Source: an uncultured Pseudomonadales bacterium (GTDB taxonomy: Bacteria > Pseudomonadota > Gammaproteobacteria > Pseudomonadales > Azotimanducaceae). From it: a stretch of DNA of 64,000 bases. How positions within the stretch are numbered: the first letter of the stretch is position 1; each line of letters opens with the position of its first letter. Below, piece by piece: positions 28,227 through 37,671 of this stretch. The DNA is taken from assembly GCA_937921865.1 (NCBI GenBank), contig CAKZWF010000029.1, positions 1 to 64,000 on the forward strand. The letters run 5' to 3'. A program made the translations under genes and the position numbers. Under the pieces are notes generated by a model, which had not been told where the DNA came from, did no database searches, and saw only the letters and a program-made list of their open reading frames with translations.

Positions 28227-28679
28227 TCAGTGTTTCTGCACGTTCTCCACATCCATATCGATACCACCTTTGAAGTGCGCGCCTTCGCTGATGCTGACCT
28301 TGGGGGTAAAGATATTGCCGCGGACTTTGGCGGTTTCGCGAATGGAGACAGACTCAGATCCGTAAACGTCCCCTTCCACCTCACCTTCGATCACCACATT
28401 GCGGGCGCGGATGTCTGCTTTGAGGGTACCGCGCTGACCAATCAGGAGATGTTCTGCGGTGTGTTTGATCGTGCCTTCAACCCGGCCTTCGATCAGCAGG
28501 TCTTCGCCGGCTTCCAGTTCACCTTTGATAACCAGCGAAGGTCCGACGACAGACATTTCGCTGCTCGCTGTCGAGGGTGCGCGCCAGCTTGATGCAGGCG
28601 AACTGTAGGTAACGGAACTCACAGCTGCTTTTGCTGCGGTACTGGTATCTTTGTCTTGGTCTTTGTTCATTTGACTCAT
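28227..28679 (-). CDS. bactofilin
   Basis: 150-residue polymer-forming cytoskeletal protein (DUF583). After a 45-residue disordered Ser/Ala-rich head, the beta-helix core runs VVGPSLVIKGELEAGEDLLI to GGIDMD, with the repeats EGRVEGTIKH, LKADIRARNVVIEGEVEGDV and KVRGNIFTPKVSISEGAHFK. Bactofilins assemble without nucleotides at the membrane and recruit peptidoglycan or polysaccharide enzymes. It sits 34 bp after a second bactofilin gene. The two are clearly paralogues with different tails, and heteropolymers are possible. Confidence 0.93.
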   Translation of the reverse strand: MSQMNKDQDKDTSTAAKAAVSSVTYSSPASSWRAPSTASSEMSVVGPSLVIKGELEAGEDLLIEGRVEGTIKHTAEHLLIGQRGTLKADIRARNVVIEGEVEGDVYGSESVSIRETAKVRGNIFTPKVSISEGAHFKGGIDMDVENVQKH

Positions 28680-28713
28680 CCTTAGTCTTGATTCGGTCGC
28701 AGCGATTGGTTAC

Positions 28714-29325
28714 TTAAGATGCCCCGGCGCTGCTCTGGTCTTCGTCCGCTGATCCCTGAGTTTCCTGGGCAGCTGTGTTGTCTTTGCCGTCCGTCTTCGC
28801 TGCACCACGTCGACCTGAAGACTTGCTGGCCGTTTTCACGCCATCGTCGGCTGTCTGGCTATTGGTCGTTGAACCGGGCTTTTGTTTGACCTGTTCGAGA
28901 AACCGTCGCTCGATGGCTGAGCTGTCTGAATCCATATCGACCATACCTTTCAGGTGAGCACCGTCCATCACCGCAACCCTGGGTGCGACCACGTTGCCGG
29001 TCACTTTGCCGGTTTCACACACCTTGACCCGCTGGGTACCGAACAGATCGCCTTCAACACTGCCTTCGATGTGGATTTCTTTCGCCCGCACCACGGCTAC
29101 GATGGTGCCTTCCCGGTGTACGGTCAGGGTCTGGTCATGGCTGATCGTGCCTTCTACACGGCCACGAATCAGCAGATCTTCTTCTGCGGTGATTTCTCCC
29201 CGCACGATCAGCGTCGGCCCGATCACGGACTGATTGGTTGAGGAAGGCGCGCCGGCTCGGATAGCTGCGCCTGCCAGCGCAACAGAGCTGCCCTGACTTG
29301 ACTGATTATCGGTGGTTTCGCTCAT
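28714..29325 (-). CDS. bactofilin with long C-terminal tail
   Basis: 203-residue paralogue of the neighbouring bactofilin. The core runs SVIGPTLIVRGEITAEEDLL to LKGMVDMD (about residues 32-138), with ISHDQTLTVHREGTIVAVVR and VKVCETGKVTGNVVAPRVAV. A 65-residue tail rich in Lys, Ser, Asp and Gln (from FLEQVKQKPGS on) is probably disordered and may bind partners. It is the first gene of the minus-strand group that ends with cls. The 204-bp interval to the secreted RidA gene must hold both divergent promoters, but I could not identify convincing -35/-10 pairs. Confidence 0.93.
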   Translation of the reverse strand: MSETTDNQSSQGSSVALAGAAIRAGAPSSTNQSVIGPTLIVRGEITAEEDLLIRGRVEGTISHDQTLTVHREGTIVAVVRAKEIHIEGSVEGDLFGTQRVKVCETGKVTGNVVAPRVAVMDGAHLKGMVDMDSDSSAIERRFLEQVKQKPGSTTNSQTADDGVKTASKSSGRRGAAKTDGKDNTAAQETQGSADEDQSSAGAS

Positions 29326-29529
29326 CGCTACTCCGTGATCTGCGGTTGCTGATTTTCCCTTCGAACAATAACCACAACCGAGAAATTAGCCGTGACCTGA
29401 TTCACAGCCGGTGATGAGTTTTTGACGCGCCTGGCAATTGCTCGACAACATCCACCATGCCAAAGTTTCAATCAGCGCCAGCGAGGCTCACAAACGCTCG
29501 CTGGCAAACATCGCAATCGGGGGACCAAT

Positions 29530-29997
29530 ATGATCAGACCGACCAACCGCCGCGTGCTCGGCTCGACCCATAGCACGGCGATCGCCATACTCTGCCTGGC
29601 GTTCGCAGCTAACTCTCACAGCGCGGAGTACCTGAGATCGGCGGATCCCGCGCTGCAGACTCTGCCTTTTTCCGAGGCGGTGCGGACAGACGGTCTGCTC
29701 ATTCTCTCGGGTCAGATCCCCAACCTGCCTGGCACCATGGAGATCGCGCCAGGCGGCATCGAAGCTCAGAGCCACCAGGTCATGAAGAACATCAAAGCCA
29801 TTCTGGAACGCCACGGTTCCAGCCTGGAAAAGGTTGTGAAATGCACCGTAATGATCGACAACATGAGCGATTGGCCGGCATTCAATGAGGTTTACGTGCA
29901 GTACTTTCCCGGACCCAAACCCGCCCGCAGCGCGTTCGGGGCGGACGGCCTGGCCTTGGGCGCACTGGTGGAGGTCGAATGCTGGGCCGAGCACTGA
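29530..29997 (+). CDS. secreted RidA-family (YjgF/YER057c/UK114) protein
   Basis: 155 residues: a signal peptide (IAILCLAFAANSHSAEYL, cleavage near residue 33) then a complete Rid domain. Rid features are RTDGLLILSGQIPN, the block AQSHQVMKNIKAILERHGSS, KVVKCTVMIDNMSDWPAFNE, and ARSAFGADGLALGALVEVEC. The latter holds the active-site Arg and the late Glu of imine deaminases. RidA normally works in the cytoplasm on enamine/imine products of PLP enzymes, so an exported one is unusual. The ATG with GGGGGA upstream was chosen, and a longer frame has no support. It overlaps the extended frame of the amidohydrolase gene and likely pairs with it. Confidence 0.85.
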   Translation: MIRPTNRRVLGSTHSTAIAILCLAFAANSHSAEYLRSADPALQTLPFSEAVRTDGLLILSGQIPNLPGTMEIAPGGIEAQSHQVMKNIKAILERHGSSLEKVVKCTVMIDNMSDWPAFNEVYVQYFPGPKPARSAFGADGLALGALVEVECWAEH

Positions 29998-30074
29998 TGC
30001 CGCGACAATTGCCAACGATTAACGCGAATGCCACAGTGACAAACACACTCCGCGGAGGAACCCAGACCAACGCT

Positions 30075-31892
30075 ATGAACGACCGACCAACAACTTCATC
30101 GAACTCAGAATTCCCGCGCAGAACACCCAGGCAACCAGGATTCCTGCTGGCTGCGCTGACGCTGGCAGTTACTCTGCTGGCAGGCTGCAGCCCCGAACGC
30201 AGCGAACCTGAAACAACGGCACCACCGGCCGCAACCGTTCCCGCCGCAGACCTGGTGCTGCGCGGTGGCAAAGTCGCCACCGTGGACAAAGCCCTGGGCG
30301 AAGCGCAGGCCGTCGCGATCTCAGGCGCAGAAATTGTCGCCGTTGGCAGCAATGAAGACATCAGCGCCTACGTTGGTGACGACACCCAGGTGGTCGAACT
30401 CGACGGTCGCTTTGTGATGCCGGGGTTCATTGAAGGGCACGGTCATTTCATGAGTCTCGGTCGTGCCCGCCAGATCCTCGACCTCAACAACATCCGCAAC
30501 TGGGACGAAGCGACCAATATAGTCGCCGTCGCCGTGGATCAGTCTGAACCAGGAGCGTGGATTTTTGGCCGGGGCTGGCACCAGGAGAAATGGGATACCG
30601 TACCGACAGATGCCGTGGATGGGGTTCCCCGCAATGACTCTATGAACGCTGTCGCCCCGGAAAATCCGGTTTTCCTTGGCCATGCCAGCGGCCATGCGTC
30701 TTTCGCCAATGATGCCGCGCTGGCGGCTGCCGGCATCGGCGACGACACGCCGGATCCGCCCGGCGGCACAATCGTTCGGACCCCGGAAGGCAAGGCCACA
30801 GGTCTGCTGCGAGAGACAGCCCAGCGTCTGGTGTCATCGGCAATTGAGGAATACGAAGCGCTGCGCACTCCGGAAGAAGTGGATCAGGTTGAGCGCGAAC
30901 GGGTATTTCTGGCGAGCCAGGAAGCGCTCGCCAACGGTGTGACCTCATTCCACGATGCCGGTGCTTCATTTGCGACCATCGATTTCTTCAAGACCATGGA
31001 GGCGGAAGGCGCGCTGCCCATCAGGCTCTATGTGATGGTGCGTCGGGAGAGCAATGAGGATATGGCAGAGCAGTTGCCCAACTACTTCATGCCGATCGAA
31101 GGCGACGACTACCTCACGGTGCGCTCAATCAAGCGTCAGATAGACGGTGCTCTGGGCGCTCATGGCGCCTGGCTGCTGGAGCCCTACACCGATCTCGAAA
31201 CCACCCCGGGGCTGGTGCTGGAACCTGTTGAAGAAATCGAGCGCACCGCTGAAATTGCGCTTGAGCACGGCTTCCAGGTCAACACCCATGCGATTGGTGA
31301 TCGGGGCAACCGGGAAACCCTGGATATCTACCAGCGGGTCTTCGAAGCGGCCGATGTCGACGGCACCGCGCAGCGCTGGCGCATCGAACATGCCCAGCAC
31401 ATAGATCCGGCAGATGTTCCGAGATTCGCGCAGATGGGCGTCATCGCCGCAATGCAAGGTATTCACGCCACGTCAGACGGTCCGTGGATTCCATCGCGAC
31501 TGGGTGAAGAGAGGACCCGGCTGACCTCTTATGTCTGGCGCGATCTGATCGAATCCGGCGCGATCATCGGCAATGGCACCGATGTTCCGGTAGAGCCGAT
31601 AGATCCCATCGCCTCTTACTACGCGACGGTTTCGCGCATGACCAACAAAGGCGAGAAGTTCCACCCCGAGCACGTGATGACCCGGATGGAAGCGTTGGCC
31701 AGCTATACCATCAACAACGCCTACGCCGCGTTTGAAGAGCAGGCCAAAGGCTCTATCACCCCCGGCAAACTGGCTGACATTGTTGTGCTGTCACAGGATC
31801 TGCTGACCGTGCCGGAAGAATCCATTCCGGACACACAAATCGAAATGACCATTGTCGGTGGCGTTGTAAAATACCAGCGCTCGGAGAGTTAA
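30075..31892 (+). CDS. amidohydrolase family lipoprotein (amidohydrolase_3, YtcJ-like)
   Basis: 605-residue exported metal-dependent hydrolase. The signal ends VTLLAGC (lipobox Cys about residue 38). The domain starts DLVLRGGKVATVDKALGEAQ and then shows the metal site PGFIEGHGHF, the later HAIGDRGNRETLD and RIEHAQHID, and NGTDVPVEPIDPIASYYATV (late Asp). It ends KGSITPGKLADIVVLSQDLL. The substrate is unknown; family members act on N-acyl or amide compounds. Start at ATG 30075: the only strong ribosome site (GGAGG, 30054-30058) is 15 bases upstream, so initiation may be weak or coupled to ridA. Confidence 0.88.
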   Translation: MNDRPTTSSNSEFPRRTPRQPGFLLAALTLAVTLLAGCSPERSEPETTAPPAATVPAADLVLRGGKVATVDKALGEAQAVAISGAEIVAVGSNEDISAYVGDDTQVVELDGRFVMPGFIEGHGHFMSLGRARQILDLNNIRNWDEATNIVAVAVDQSEPGAWIFGRGWHQEKWDTVPTDAVDGVPRNDSMNAVAPENPVFLGHASGHASFANDAALAAAGIGDDTPDPPGGTIVRTPEGKATGLLRETAQRLVSSAIEEYEALRTPEEVDQVERERVFLASQEALANGVTSFHDAGASFATIDFFKTMEAEGALPIRLYVMVRRESNEDMAEQLPNYFMPIEGDDYLTVRSIKRQIDGALGAHGAWLLEPYTDLETTPGLVLEPVEEIERTAEIALEHGFQVNTHAIGDRGNRETLDIYQRVFEAADVDGTAQRWRIEHAQHIDPADVPRFAQMGVIAAMQGIHATSDGPWIPSRLGEERTRLTSYVWRDLIESGAIIGNGTDVPVEPIDPIASYYATVSRMTNKGEKFHPEHVMTRMEALASYTINNAYAAFEEQAKGSITPGKLADIVVLSQDLLTVPEESIPDTQIEMTIVGGVVKYQRSES

Positions 31893-31910
31893 AGCGCAGA
31901 ACCCGTTCGG

Positions 31911-31937
31911 TAAGCTGAGCAATCGCGGCTCAGCTTA
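31911..31937. terminator. bidirectional hairpin
   Basis: TAAGCTGAGC / GCTCAGCTTA form a perfect 10-bp stem with a 7-nt loop (AATCGCG) between the ends of the amidohydrolase and the convergent alpha/beta hydrolase genes. It is AT-tipped but lacks a long T-run. Confidence 0.55.
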
Positions 31938-31971
31938 AGGGCGACGCGCATTCGACCAGTGCAGCTGGAGG

Positions 31972-32871
31972 CTAATGCAGCTGTCGATTGGGCCTGGAGT
32001 GTCGCCATTCGGCAAGCAGTGTGCGCAACGCCGAGACAAACGCCAGCGGCTGATCCAGAAAGACATGGTGACGGGCTTCGGGAATACCCACGAACGGCAC
32101 CGACTCATCCAGAACCTTGAACATATAGTCCGCAATATCCTGGCTGAACAGATAGCTCTCTTCGCCATACATCACCCCTACGCGACAACGCAGTTTGGCC
32201 AGGTCTTCGTGCATATTGGTGCCGAACTCGAACTTGTTGAACATGCCGTCATCAAATTTCCAGGTCCAGCCATCGTCCACCTCAACCAGTGAGTGTCGGC
32301 CGATATAGTCGAGCACATACTGATTTTCACATTCCTGAGGAGGCATCAGGCGAAATCGCGCCGCGGCCTCTGCGAAGGTTTCATAGACCCGCTTGGGTTT
32401 GATCGGCGAGCGTCGGGGATCGCGCTCCCATTTGAAGTCCGGCGGCCGCACCGCAGAGTCCACCAGCACAATGCCTTCGATATCCTGGTGATAGAGCAAC
32501 CCGGTCTTTAAGGTGATGTAGCCACCAAAGCTGTGCCCCACGACAACGGTGTCAGTACCAAAACCGGCATCGCGACAGACCGCGTTCACCTCCCGCGCAA
32601 ACTGCTCCGGCGTGTAGCGGTCCCTGCGGCCGCTGTCACCGGCTCCACTGAGGTCGATGGCTGCGACGGAATAGTCTTCAAGAAAGAAGGGTGCCAGAAA
32701 CGACCACCAGTGCGCGTGCGCACCGTTGCCGTGAACGAAGATCAGCCCGGGCTTGCCGCTGCCACGACCCCAGTGCAGATAGTGAACGTCAACGCCGGCG
32801 ACGCTGACGGTGTGATCTTCAAACGGAACTTCGAGGGCGCGCGTGAACCACTCGGGAGTATTGTCAGTCAC
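31972..32871 (-). CDS. alpha/beta hydrolase
   Basis: 299-residue cytoplasmic hydrolase. IFVHGNGAHAHWWSFLAPFF is the oxyanion loop, VVGHSFGGYITLKTG is the nucleophile elbow (Ser about residue 119), VGVMYGEES carries the acid region, and EARHHVFLDQP carries the His. It begins with a GTG preceded by GAGGGA, only 11 bp after the stop of the quinone oxidoreductase gene, so it is the third gene of that operon. The substrate is not predictable. Haloalkane dehalogenase or epoxide hydrolase-like members share this layout. Confidence 0.83.
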   Translation of the reverse strand: MTDNTPEWFTRALEVPFEDHTVSVAGVDVHYLHWGRGSGKPGLIFVHGNGAHAHWWSFLAPFFLEDYSVAAIDLSGAGDSGRRDRYTPEQFAREVNAVCRDAGFGTDTVVVGHSFGGYITLKTGLLYHQDIEGIVLVDSAVRPPDFKWERDPRRSPIKPKRVYETFAEAAARFRLMPPQECENQYVLDYIGRHSLVEVDDGWTWKFDDGMFNKFEFGTNMHEDLAKLRCRVGVMYGEESYLFSQDIADYMFKVLDESVPFVGIPEARHHVFLDQPLAFVSALRTLLAEWRHSRPNRQLH

Positions 32872-32882
32872 TGCAGGATCCC

Positions 32883-33851
32883 TCAGGTTTCAGAAGTGAT
32901 GATGGCTTTGCCGATAACCTGACGATTGCGGATCAGATTCAGCGCCTGAGTGGTTTCTTCCAGCGGCAATCGATGGGAAATGTAGGGTTTGATGTCTCCG
33001 CTCGCCAGCCAGTCGAGCAGCTGCCGGGCATTGCGCTCAGCCCAGGCCGGATCATGACGCGCCAGCCCACCCACCGTATAGCCAATGACCTCAGCATCTT
33101 TGACCAGCAGATGATTGGTTTTCGCCAGCGCTGCCCGGCCGCTGGTGAAGCCGACAATAAGAATGCGCCCGAATGGCGCAATACAGCGCATGGACTCATC
33201 AAATACGTCACCGCCTACCGGATCGTAGATCACATCGGCACCGCGCCCTCCGGTCAGCGCTTTGACCTCCTCACGAAATCCCTGGGTGTAGTCGATGACA
33301 TGATCGGCACCCATTGTCGTGGCAACAGCCCGTTTTTCCGCAGTGCTGGCCGTGGCTATTACCGTCGCGCCCATTAATTTGCCGACGTCGACAGCAGCAA
33401 GACCGACGCCGCCCGCGGCCCCATGTACCAGCAGTGTTTCACCTTCACTCAGCCGGCCACGCTGCATTCCGTAAAGTGCGGTTGCGTAGTTGGCACGGAA
33501 CGCCGCAGCGGCGGCGAAGTCGACCGAGTCGGGCAGCACCGTTGCCTTATCCGCCGGTATAACAACTTGCTCCACGCAGCCTCCGGGACAGAGCACCCGA
33601 TTGCCAACGCTGATGTGTTGGACCCCTGCCCCCGTTTCCACAACGGTACCCGCGGCTTCACCTCCAACCACAAACGGCAGCTTGGGCTTCACCTGATATT
33701 CTCCGGCGATCATCAGCACATCGGTAAATGCTACTCCGCGTGCGGCAAGTGCAACCTTGATTTCTCCAGGCCCGGGCGGGCCCGGCGGATCAATGTCGCG
33801 AACAACCAGATCGTCGGGTGTGCCGAGCTTCTCGCAGAACACGGCTTTCAT
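32883..33851 (-). CDS. NADPH:quinone oxidoreductase family (zinc-less MDR)
   Basis: 322-residue medium-chain dehydrogenase/reductase. The N-terminal GroES-like half is PPGPPGPGEIKVALAARGVA. LVHGAAGGVGLAAVDVGKLM (about residues 140-159) is the NADP-binding strand. DVIYDPVGGDVFDESMRCIA and GRILIVGFTSGRA are typical of QOR-type enzymes. There are no Zn-ligand Cys clusters. Its ATG overlaps the stop of the M3 peptidase (ATGA), so the two are translationally coupled. The substrate could be quinones or enoyl thioesters. Confidence 0.88.
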   Translation of the reverse strand: MKAVFCEKLGTPDDLVVRDIDPPGPPGPGEIKVALAARGVAFTDVLMIAGEYQVKPKLPFVVGGEAAGTVVETGAGVQHISVGNRVLCPGGCVEQVVIPADKATVLPDSVDFAAAAAFRANYATALYGMQRGRLSEGETLLVHGAAGGVGLAAVDVGKLMGATVIATASTAEKRAVATTMGADHVIDYTQGFREEVKALTGGRGADVIYDPVGGDVFDESMRCIAPFGRILIVGFTSGRAALAKTNHLLVKDAEVIGYTVGGLARHDPAWAERNARQLLDWLASGDIKPYISHRLPLEETTQALNLIRNRQVIGKAIITSET

Positions 33852-36034
33852 GATGCAGCCTCTTTGAGACCGTTATCCACCAGCAGTGCATCGGTGCTGG
33901 CGTCACGACCGCGAAAACGCCGATAGACTTCTCCTGCCGGCAGGCTGCCTCCCAGACCGAGCACGGTCTCCCGAAAGCGCTCGGCTACTTCGGCCACTGC
34001 GACATCGTTATCCAGACCTACTTCTCTAAATGCGGCGAACGCATCAGCAGCCAGAACTTCAGCCCATTTGTAGGAGTAGTAGCCGGCCGCATAGCCTCCG
34101 CTGAACAAGTGGCTGAACGCAGGCAGCTGAGTTTCATCGGGCAGGGTCGGCACAACCAGAGTTTCTTCAGCTAGCTGACGCTCAATATCGAAAGGTGATT
34201 CGGTGTCGTTGCTGCCGGGCAGACCATATTTCTGATGCAGCGCCATATCCACCTTGCCGAACAGCAGCTGACGCAGCGTGCCACCACCGGCCATGAAGTT
34301 TTTACTGTCGATCACCCGATCCAGGGTCGCATCATCTAGGGGTTCATTGGTTTTCAGATGAGCAGTCAGCGCCCGCAGAAACGGTTTGTGTTCCATCCAG
34401 TATTCATTGAACTGGCTGGCCAGTTCTACTGCATCCCACTCCACCAGACTCATCCCGGAAGCACCGCCTTCTTCTATGTCGGTAAACATGTGCTGGGTCG
34501 CGTGACCAAATTCGTGGAACAGGGTGCGCACCTCGTCCAGTGACATCAATGCTGGTTCCCCGTCGGCCGGCGGCCGACTGTTGAGCACAAACAGCGCTAC
34601 CGGCAACGAGGAGGTCTGGTTGCCCTGTGCCAGCGCGCGACTGCGGCCCACCACGGTGTTCATCCAGGCACCGGCACGCTTCTCGCCCGGTCGCGTATAA
34701 GGGTCCACGTAGAATCCGGCAATGGTTTCGCCATCGCGACGGACTTCGAAGAACTCGACGCTGGGATCCCAGACCGGCACGGCATCATCGCCAACTCGAA
34801 CGATGTCGACGCCGTAGAGTTTCTGCACCAGCGTGAATAGACCATCAAGCACTCGGGGCATCTGGAAATATTCGCGCAGCGCTTCGGCATCGTAGTCGTA
34901 ACGCTGTTCGCGCAGACGTTCGGTCCAGAAAGGAATATCCCAGGGTGCCGGATCAGCAGCGCCTTCAGCATCCGCGCCGGCCATGAAGGCTTTCAACTGG
35001 GTAAATTCCTGTTCGGCAGCCGGGCGCGCTGCAGCCTCAAGCTCCGCAAACAGCTGCCACACCGCACCAGTGTCCGGTGCCATTTTGGCGTCGATGCTGA
35101 CATCTGCGTAACACTCAAAACCAACCAGGCGCGATTCCTCCTGACGTAAGCGCAACATCTCTTCCAGCAACGGCCGATTATCCAGGCCTTCAGAACAGCC
35201 GCGGCTGCGAAAGGCCCGATAGAACTGCTCCCGCAGCGAACGCGACAGCGCATGCTGCATGACACCCAGATAGTTCACGCCGTTGACCACAAAGTGCCAG
35301 GGGCCGGCTTCGGCGGTGGCAGTCTCACTGCCATCCTGCCGGGCGGTAGCCGCGGCCATCTCCAGCAGCGGAGCCGGAATACCTTCAGCCTGCGCCAGAT
35401 CGGTCACGATGACCCTGGATGCCTGTTCTTCCTTCACCAGATTGGTCTGGAAATCATTGCCCAGCTGCGACAGGCGTTGCTGAATTTCCTGATAGCGGGC
35501 ACGCTGATCCCCCTCGAGGTGCACACCGGCCCGTTCCATGCCGCGGATAGATTCGCTGACAATGCGCTGCTGGGCGATGTTCAGAGTCGACCAATGCGAA
35601 CCATCCCGCAGTTTCACCATGCCGGCATAGAGCGCTTTACTCTGACCCATACGGTTTGCCAGGGTCACATAGTCTGGACGCACCGCATCATACGCAGCTT
35701 GTAGCTCATCACTGTATTTCACGCTCAGCAGGTGGCCGACAGCACCCAGCGCTCGACCGAGCCTCAGTTCAAGTCTCTCCAGCGGCTCCATCATCCCGGA
35801 CCAGCTGGGGTCGAGATTGGCTTCGAGGTCGGTGAAAGCAGCATCGGTCTGCTCCAGCAGTAACTTCACCGCGCTGCTGACCCGATCGGCGCTGAATTCC
35901 GACCAGACCGGCAGATGCGAGATGGCACCGCAGGAGGCGGTCTGCTCAAGGGTCTTCAGCGCCGATTGCGCCTCCGCGGTCTCCTCCGCGCTGCGCTTGG
36001 TGTTGGGGGTTTTGGTCTTATTCGCTTGGCTCAC
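33848..36034 (-). CDS. M3 family oligopeptidase (oligopeptidase A-like)
   Basis: 728-residue cytoplasmic zinc peptidase that degrades oligopeptides, including cleaved signal peptides in E. coli PrlC/OpdA. The zinc site is FHEFGHATQHMF (about residues 508-519), with the family-wide LVEWDAVELASQFNEYW, TLRQLLFGKVDMALH and SGGYAAGYYSYKW after. The reading frame stays open 108 codons upstream, but I start at GTG 36034. TGGAGA is about 8 bases upstream there, the extension has no family features, and it would run into the divergent MltF gene. It is the first gene of a three-gene operon. Confidence 0.92.
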   Translation of the reverse strand: MSQANKTKTPNTKRSAEETAEAQSALKTLEQTASCGAISHLPVWSEFSADRVSSAVKLLLEQTDAAFTDLEANLDPSWSGMMEPLERLELRLGRALGAVGHLLSVKYSDELQAAYDAVRPDYVTLANRMGQSKALYAGMVKLRDGSHWSTLNIAQQRIVSESIRGMERAGVHLEGDQRARYQEIQQRLSQLGNDFQTNLVKEEQASRVIVTDLAQAEGIPAPLLEMAAATARQDGSETATAEAGPWHFVVNGVNYLGVMQHALSRSLREQFYRAFRSRGCSEGLDNRPLLEEMLRLRQEESRLVGFECYADVSIDAKMAPDTGAVWQLFAELEAAARPAAEQEFTQLKAFMAGADAEGAADPAPWDIPFWTERLREQRYDYDAEALREYFQMPRVLDGLFTLVQKLYGVDIVRVGDDAVPVWDPSVEFFEVRRDGETIAGFYVDPYTRPGEKRAGAWMNTVVGRSRALAQGNQTSSLPVALFVLNSRPPADGEPALMSLDEVRTLFHEFGHATQHMFTDIEEGGASGMSLVEWDAVELASQFNEYWMEHKPFLRALTAHLKTNEPLDDATLDRVIDSKNFMAGGGTLRQLLFGKVDMALHQKYGLPGSNDTESPFDIERQLAEETLVVPTLPDETQLPAFSHLFSGGYAAGYYSYKWAEVLAADAFAAFREVGLDNDVAVAEVAERFRETVLGLGGSLPAGEVYRRFRGRDASTDALLVDNGLKEAAS

Positions 36035-36134
36035 TCGGTATCTCCAGAACTTCTGCTGCGGATTGTACACAGGCAGCGGCGGCAGCACCGTTGCGCTGGC
36101 ACGACCAGGCAGGCCCGGATAGAGTTCGGTCTCA

Positions 36135-37649
36135 ATGACAAGATCAACACGGACATGGCTGCTGGCCATCCTACTGGCAACGCAGGCCGCCTGCTCAGAC
36201 CCCGCAACGGAAGATTCTCCGCCCGCGTCCGAAGTCAGTGCCAACGATATACCGGTAAACCTGACCGCCACGGACCAGACTGCCAGCCAGACGCCAGCGA
36301 TCATGGGCGCCGCTCTGCAGCCATGGCGCGGCGGTATCGAAGAGATCCGCGAGCGCAAACTGATCCGAGTGCTGGTCGGCTACTCCCAGACGCACTACTT
36401 TCTCGACGGCCTGACACCGCGCGGCATAACCGCTGACAGTCTCCGGGAGTTCGAAAAATTCCTGCGGCGCGAACTCAAGCTCAAGAAAGGAACTCTGACC
36501 CTGCTGCCGATCCCCGTGGCCAGGGACCAGATGATCAACCTGCTGGCGGAGGGTCTCGGCGAACTGGCGATCGGCAACCTGACCGTGACCGACGAGCGCC
36601 TGCAGCAGGTGGACTTTTCCGTACCGCTGGCCAGCGGCATCGCCGAGGTGGTGGTCACCGGGCCTGGCGCAAACGCGCTGACAGAACTGGACGATCTCTC
36701 CGGAGCGCAGGTGTTCATTCGGGAATCGAGCAGTTTTTTCGAAAGTGTGCGCGACCTGAACCAGGATTTTGCTTCCCGTCAGCTGCCACCGGTTGAGGTT
36801 ATCGCCGCCAACGAAAACCTGCAGACCGAAGACATCCTCGAGCTGGTGAGTGCTGGCGTCGTGGACATCACCATAGCTGACAGCTATCTGGCTGACTTCT
36901 GGAGTGGCGTCTTACCCGATCTCGAGCTGCATTCCGCGCTGTCGGTATCTTCTGGCCGTGACATCGGCTGGGCCATCCGTCCGGACGCAGCAGGTCTGAA
37001 AGCGCTGGTCGACAAGTTCATTCGTGCGAACCGCAAAGGCACCCTGTTGGGCAACATCCTGTTCAAGCGATATCTCCAGGACAACGTCTACGTCAATAAC
37101 GCCGCAGCCAGCCAGGACCGTCAGCGCCTGCTCGCGCTCAGCGAACTGTTCCAGAAGTATTCGTCGGAGTACACCTTCGACTGGCTGCTGATTGCGGCCC
37201 AGGCCTACCAGGAGTCCCGGCTCATCCATTCGACCCGCAGCGCGGCCGGTGCAGTCGGCGTGATGCAGATACTGCCGCGTACGGCTCGCAGTCCTGCTGT
37301 CGGCATACCCAACGTCGAGGAGATAGAAGCCAACATCCACGCCGGCCACAAATACCTGCGTCATATCATCGACGAATATTTCGCTGATCCGGCAATCGAC
37401 GAATTCAATCGGGAGCTGTTCGCATTCGCCGCCTACAACGCCGGCCCGACCCGGATATCGCGACTGCGCCGCCAGGCCGAACAGCGTGGTCTGAATCCTG
37501 ATGTGTGGTTCGGCAACGTGGAGATCCTCGTGGCGGAGCAGGTCGGCCGGGAAACCGTGCAGTACGTCCGCAACATCCTCAAGTACTACACCACCTATTC
37601 ACTGCTCCGGGACCAGGCAGTGCTGTCGCCGCTGGCCGGACAGGACTGA
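36135..37649 (+). CDS. mltF: membrane-bound lytic transglycosylase F-like lipoprotein
   Basis: 504 residues. The signal ends ATQAAC (lipobox Cys about residue 20). A solute-binding-like domain follows (about residues 70-320: KLIRVLVGYSQTHYFLDGLT, VARDQMINLLAEGLGELAIG, RDIGWAIRPDAAGLKALVDK). The C-terminal lytic transglycosylase domain has YQESRL carrying the catalytic Glu, AAGAVGVMQILPRTA, and FAAYNAGPTRISRLR. Such proteins cleave peptidoglycan to 1,6-anhydromuropeptides in the periplasm. Length is close to E. coli MltF (518). It diverges from the M3 operon across 100 bp. Confidence 0.9.
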   Translation: MTRSTRTWLLAILLATQAACSDPATEDSPPASEVSANDIPVNLTATDQTASQTPAIMGAALQPWRGGIEEIRERKLIRVLVGYSQTHYFLDGLTPRGITADSLREFEKFLRRELKLKKGTLTLLPIPVARDQMINLLAEGLGELAIGNLTVTDERLQQVDFSVPLASGIAEVVVTGPGANALTELDDLSGAQVFIRESSSFFESVRDLNQDFASRQLPPVEVIAANENLQTEDILELVSAGVVDITIADSYLADFWSGVLPDLELHSALSVSSGRDIGWAIRPDAAGLKALVDKFIRANRKGTLLGNILFKRYLQDNVYVNNAAASQDRQRLLALSELFQKYSSEYTFDWLLIAAQAYQESRLIHSTRSAAGAVGVMQILPRTARSPAVGIPNVEEIEANIHAGHKYLRHIIDEYFADPAIDEFNRELFAFAAYNAGPTRISRLRRQAEQRGLNPDVWFGNVEILVAEQVGRETVQYVRNILKYYTTYSLLRDQAVLSPLAGQD

Positions 37650-37671
37650 TCAGCTGCGCGCGCCAGCCGCA

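Noticed and set aside
36035..36358. N-terminal extension of the M3 peptidase frame
   Set aside because: It overlaps the MltF signal-peptide region and has no M3 features. GTG 36034 has a ribosome site.
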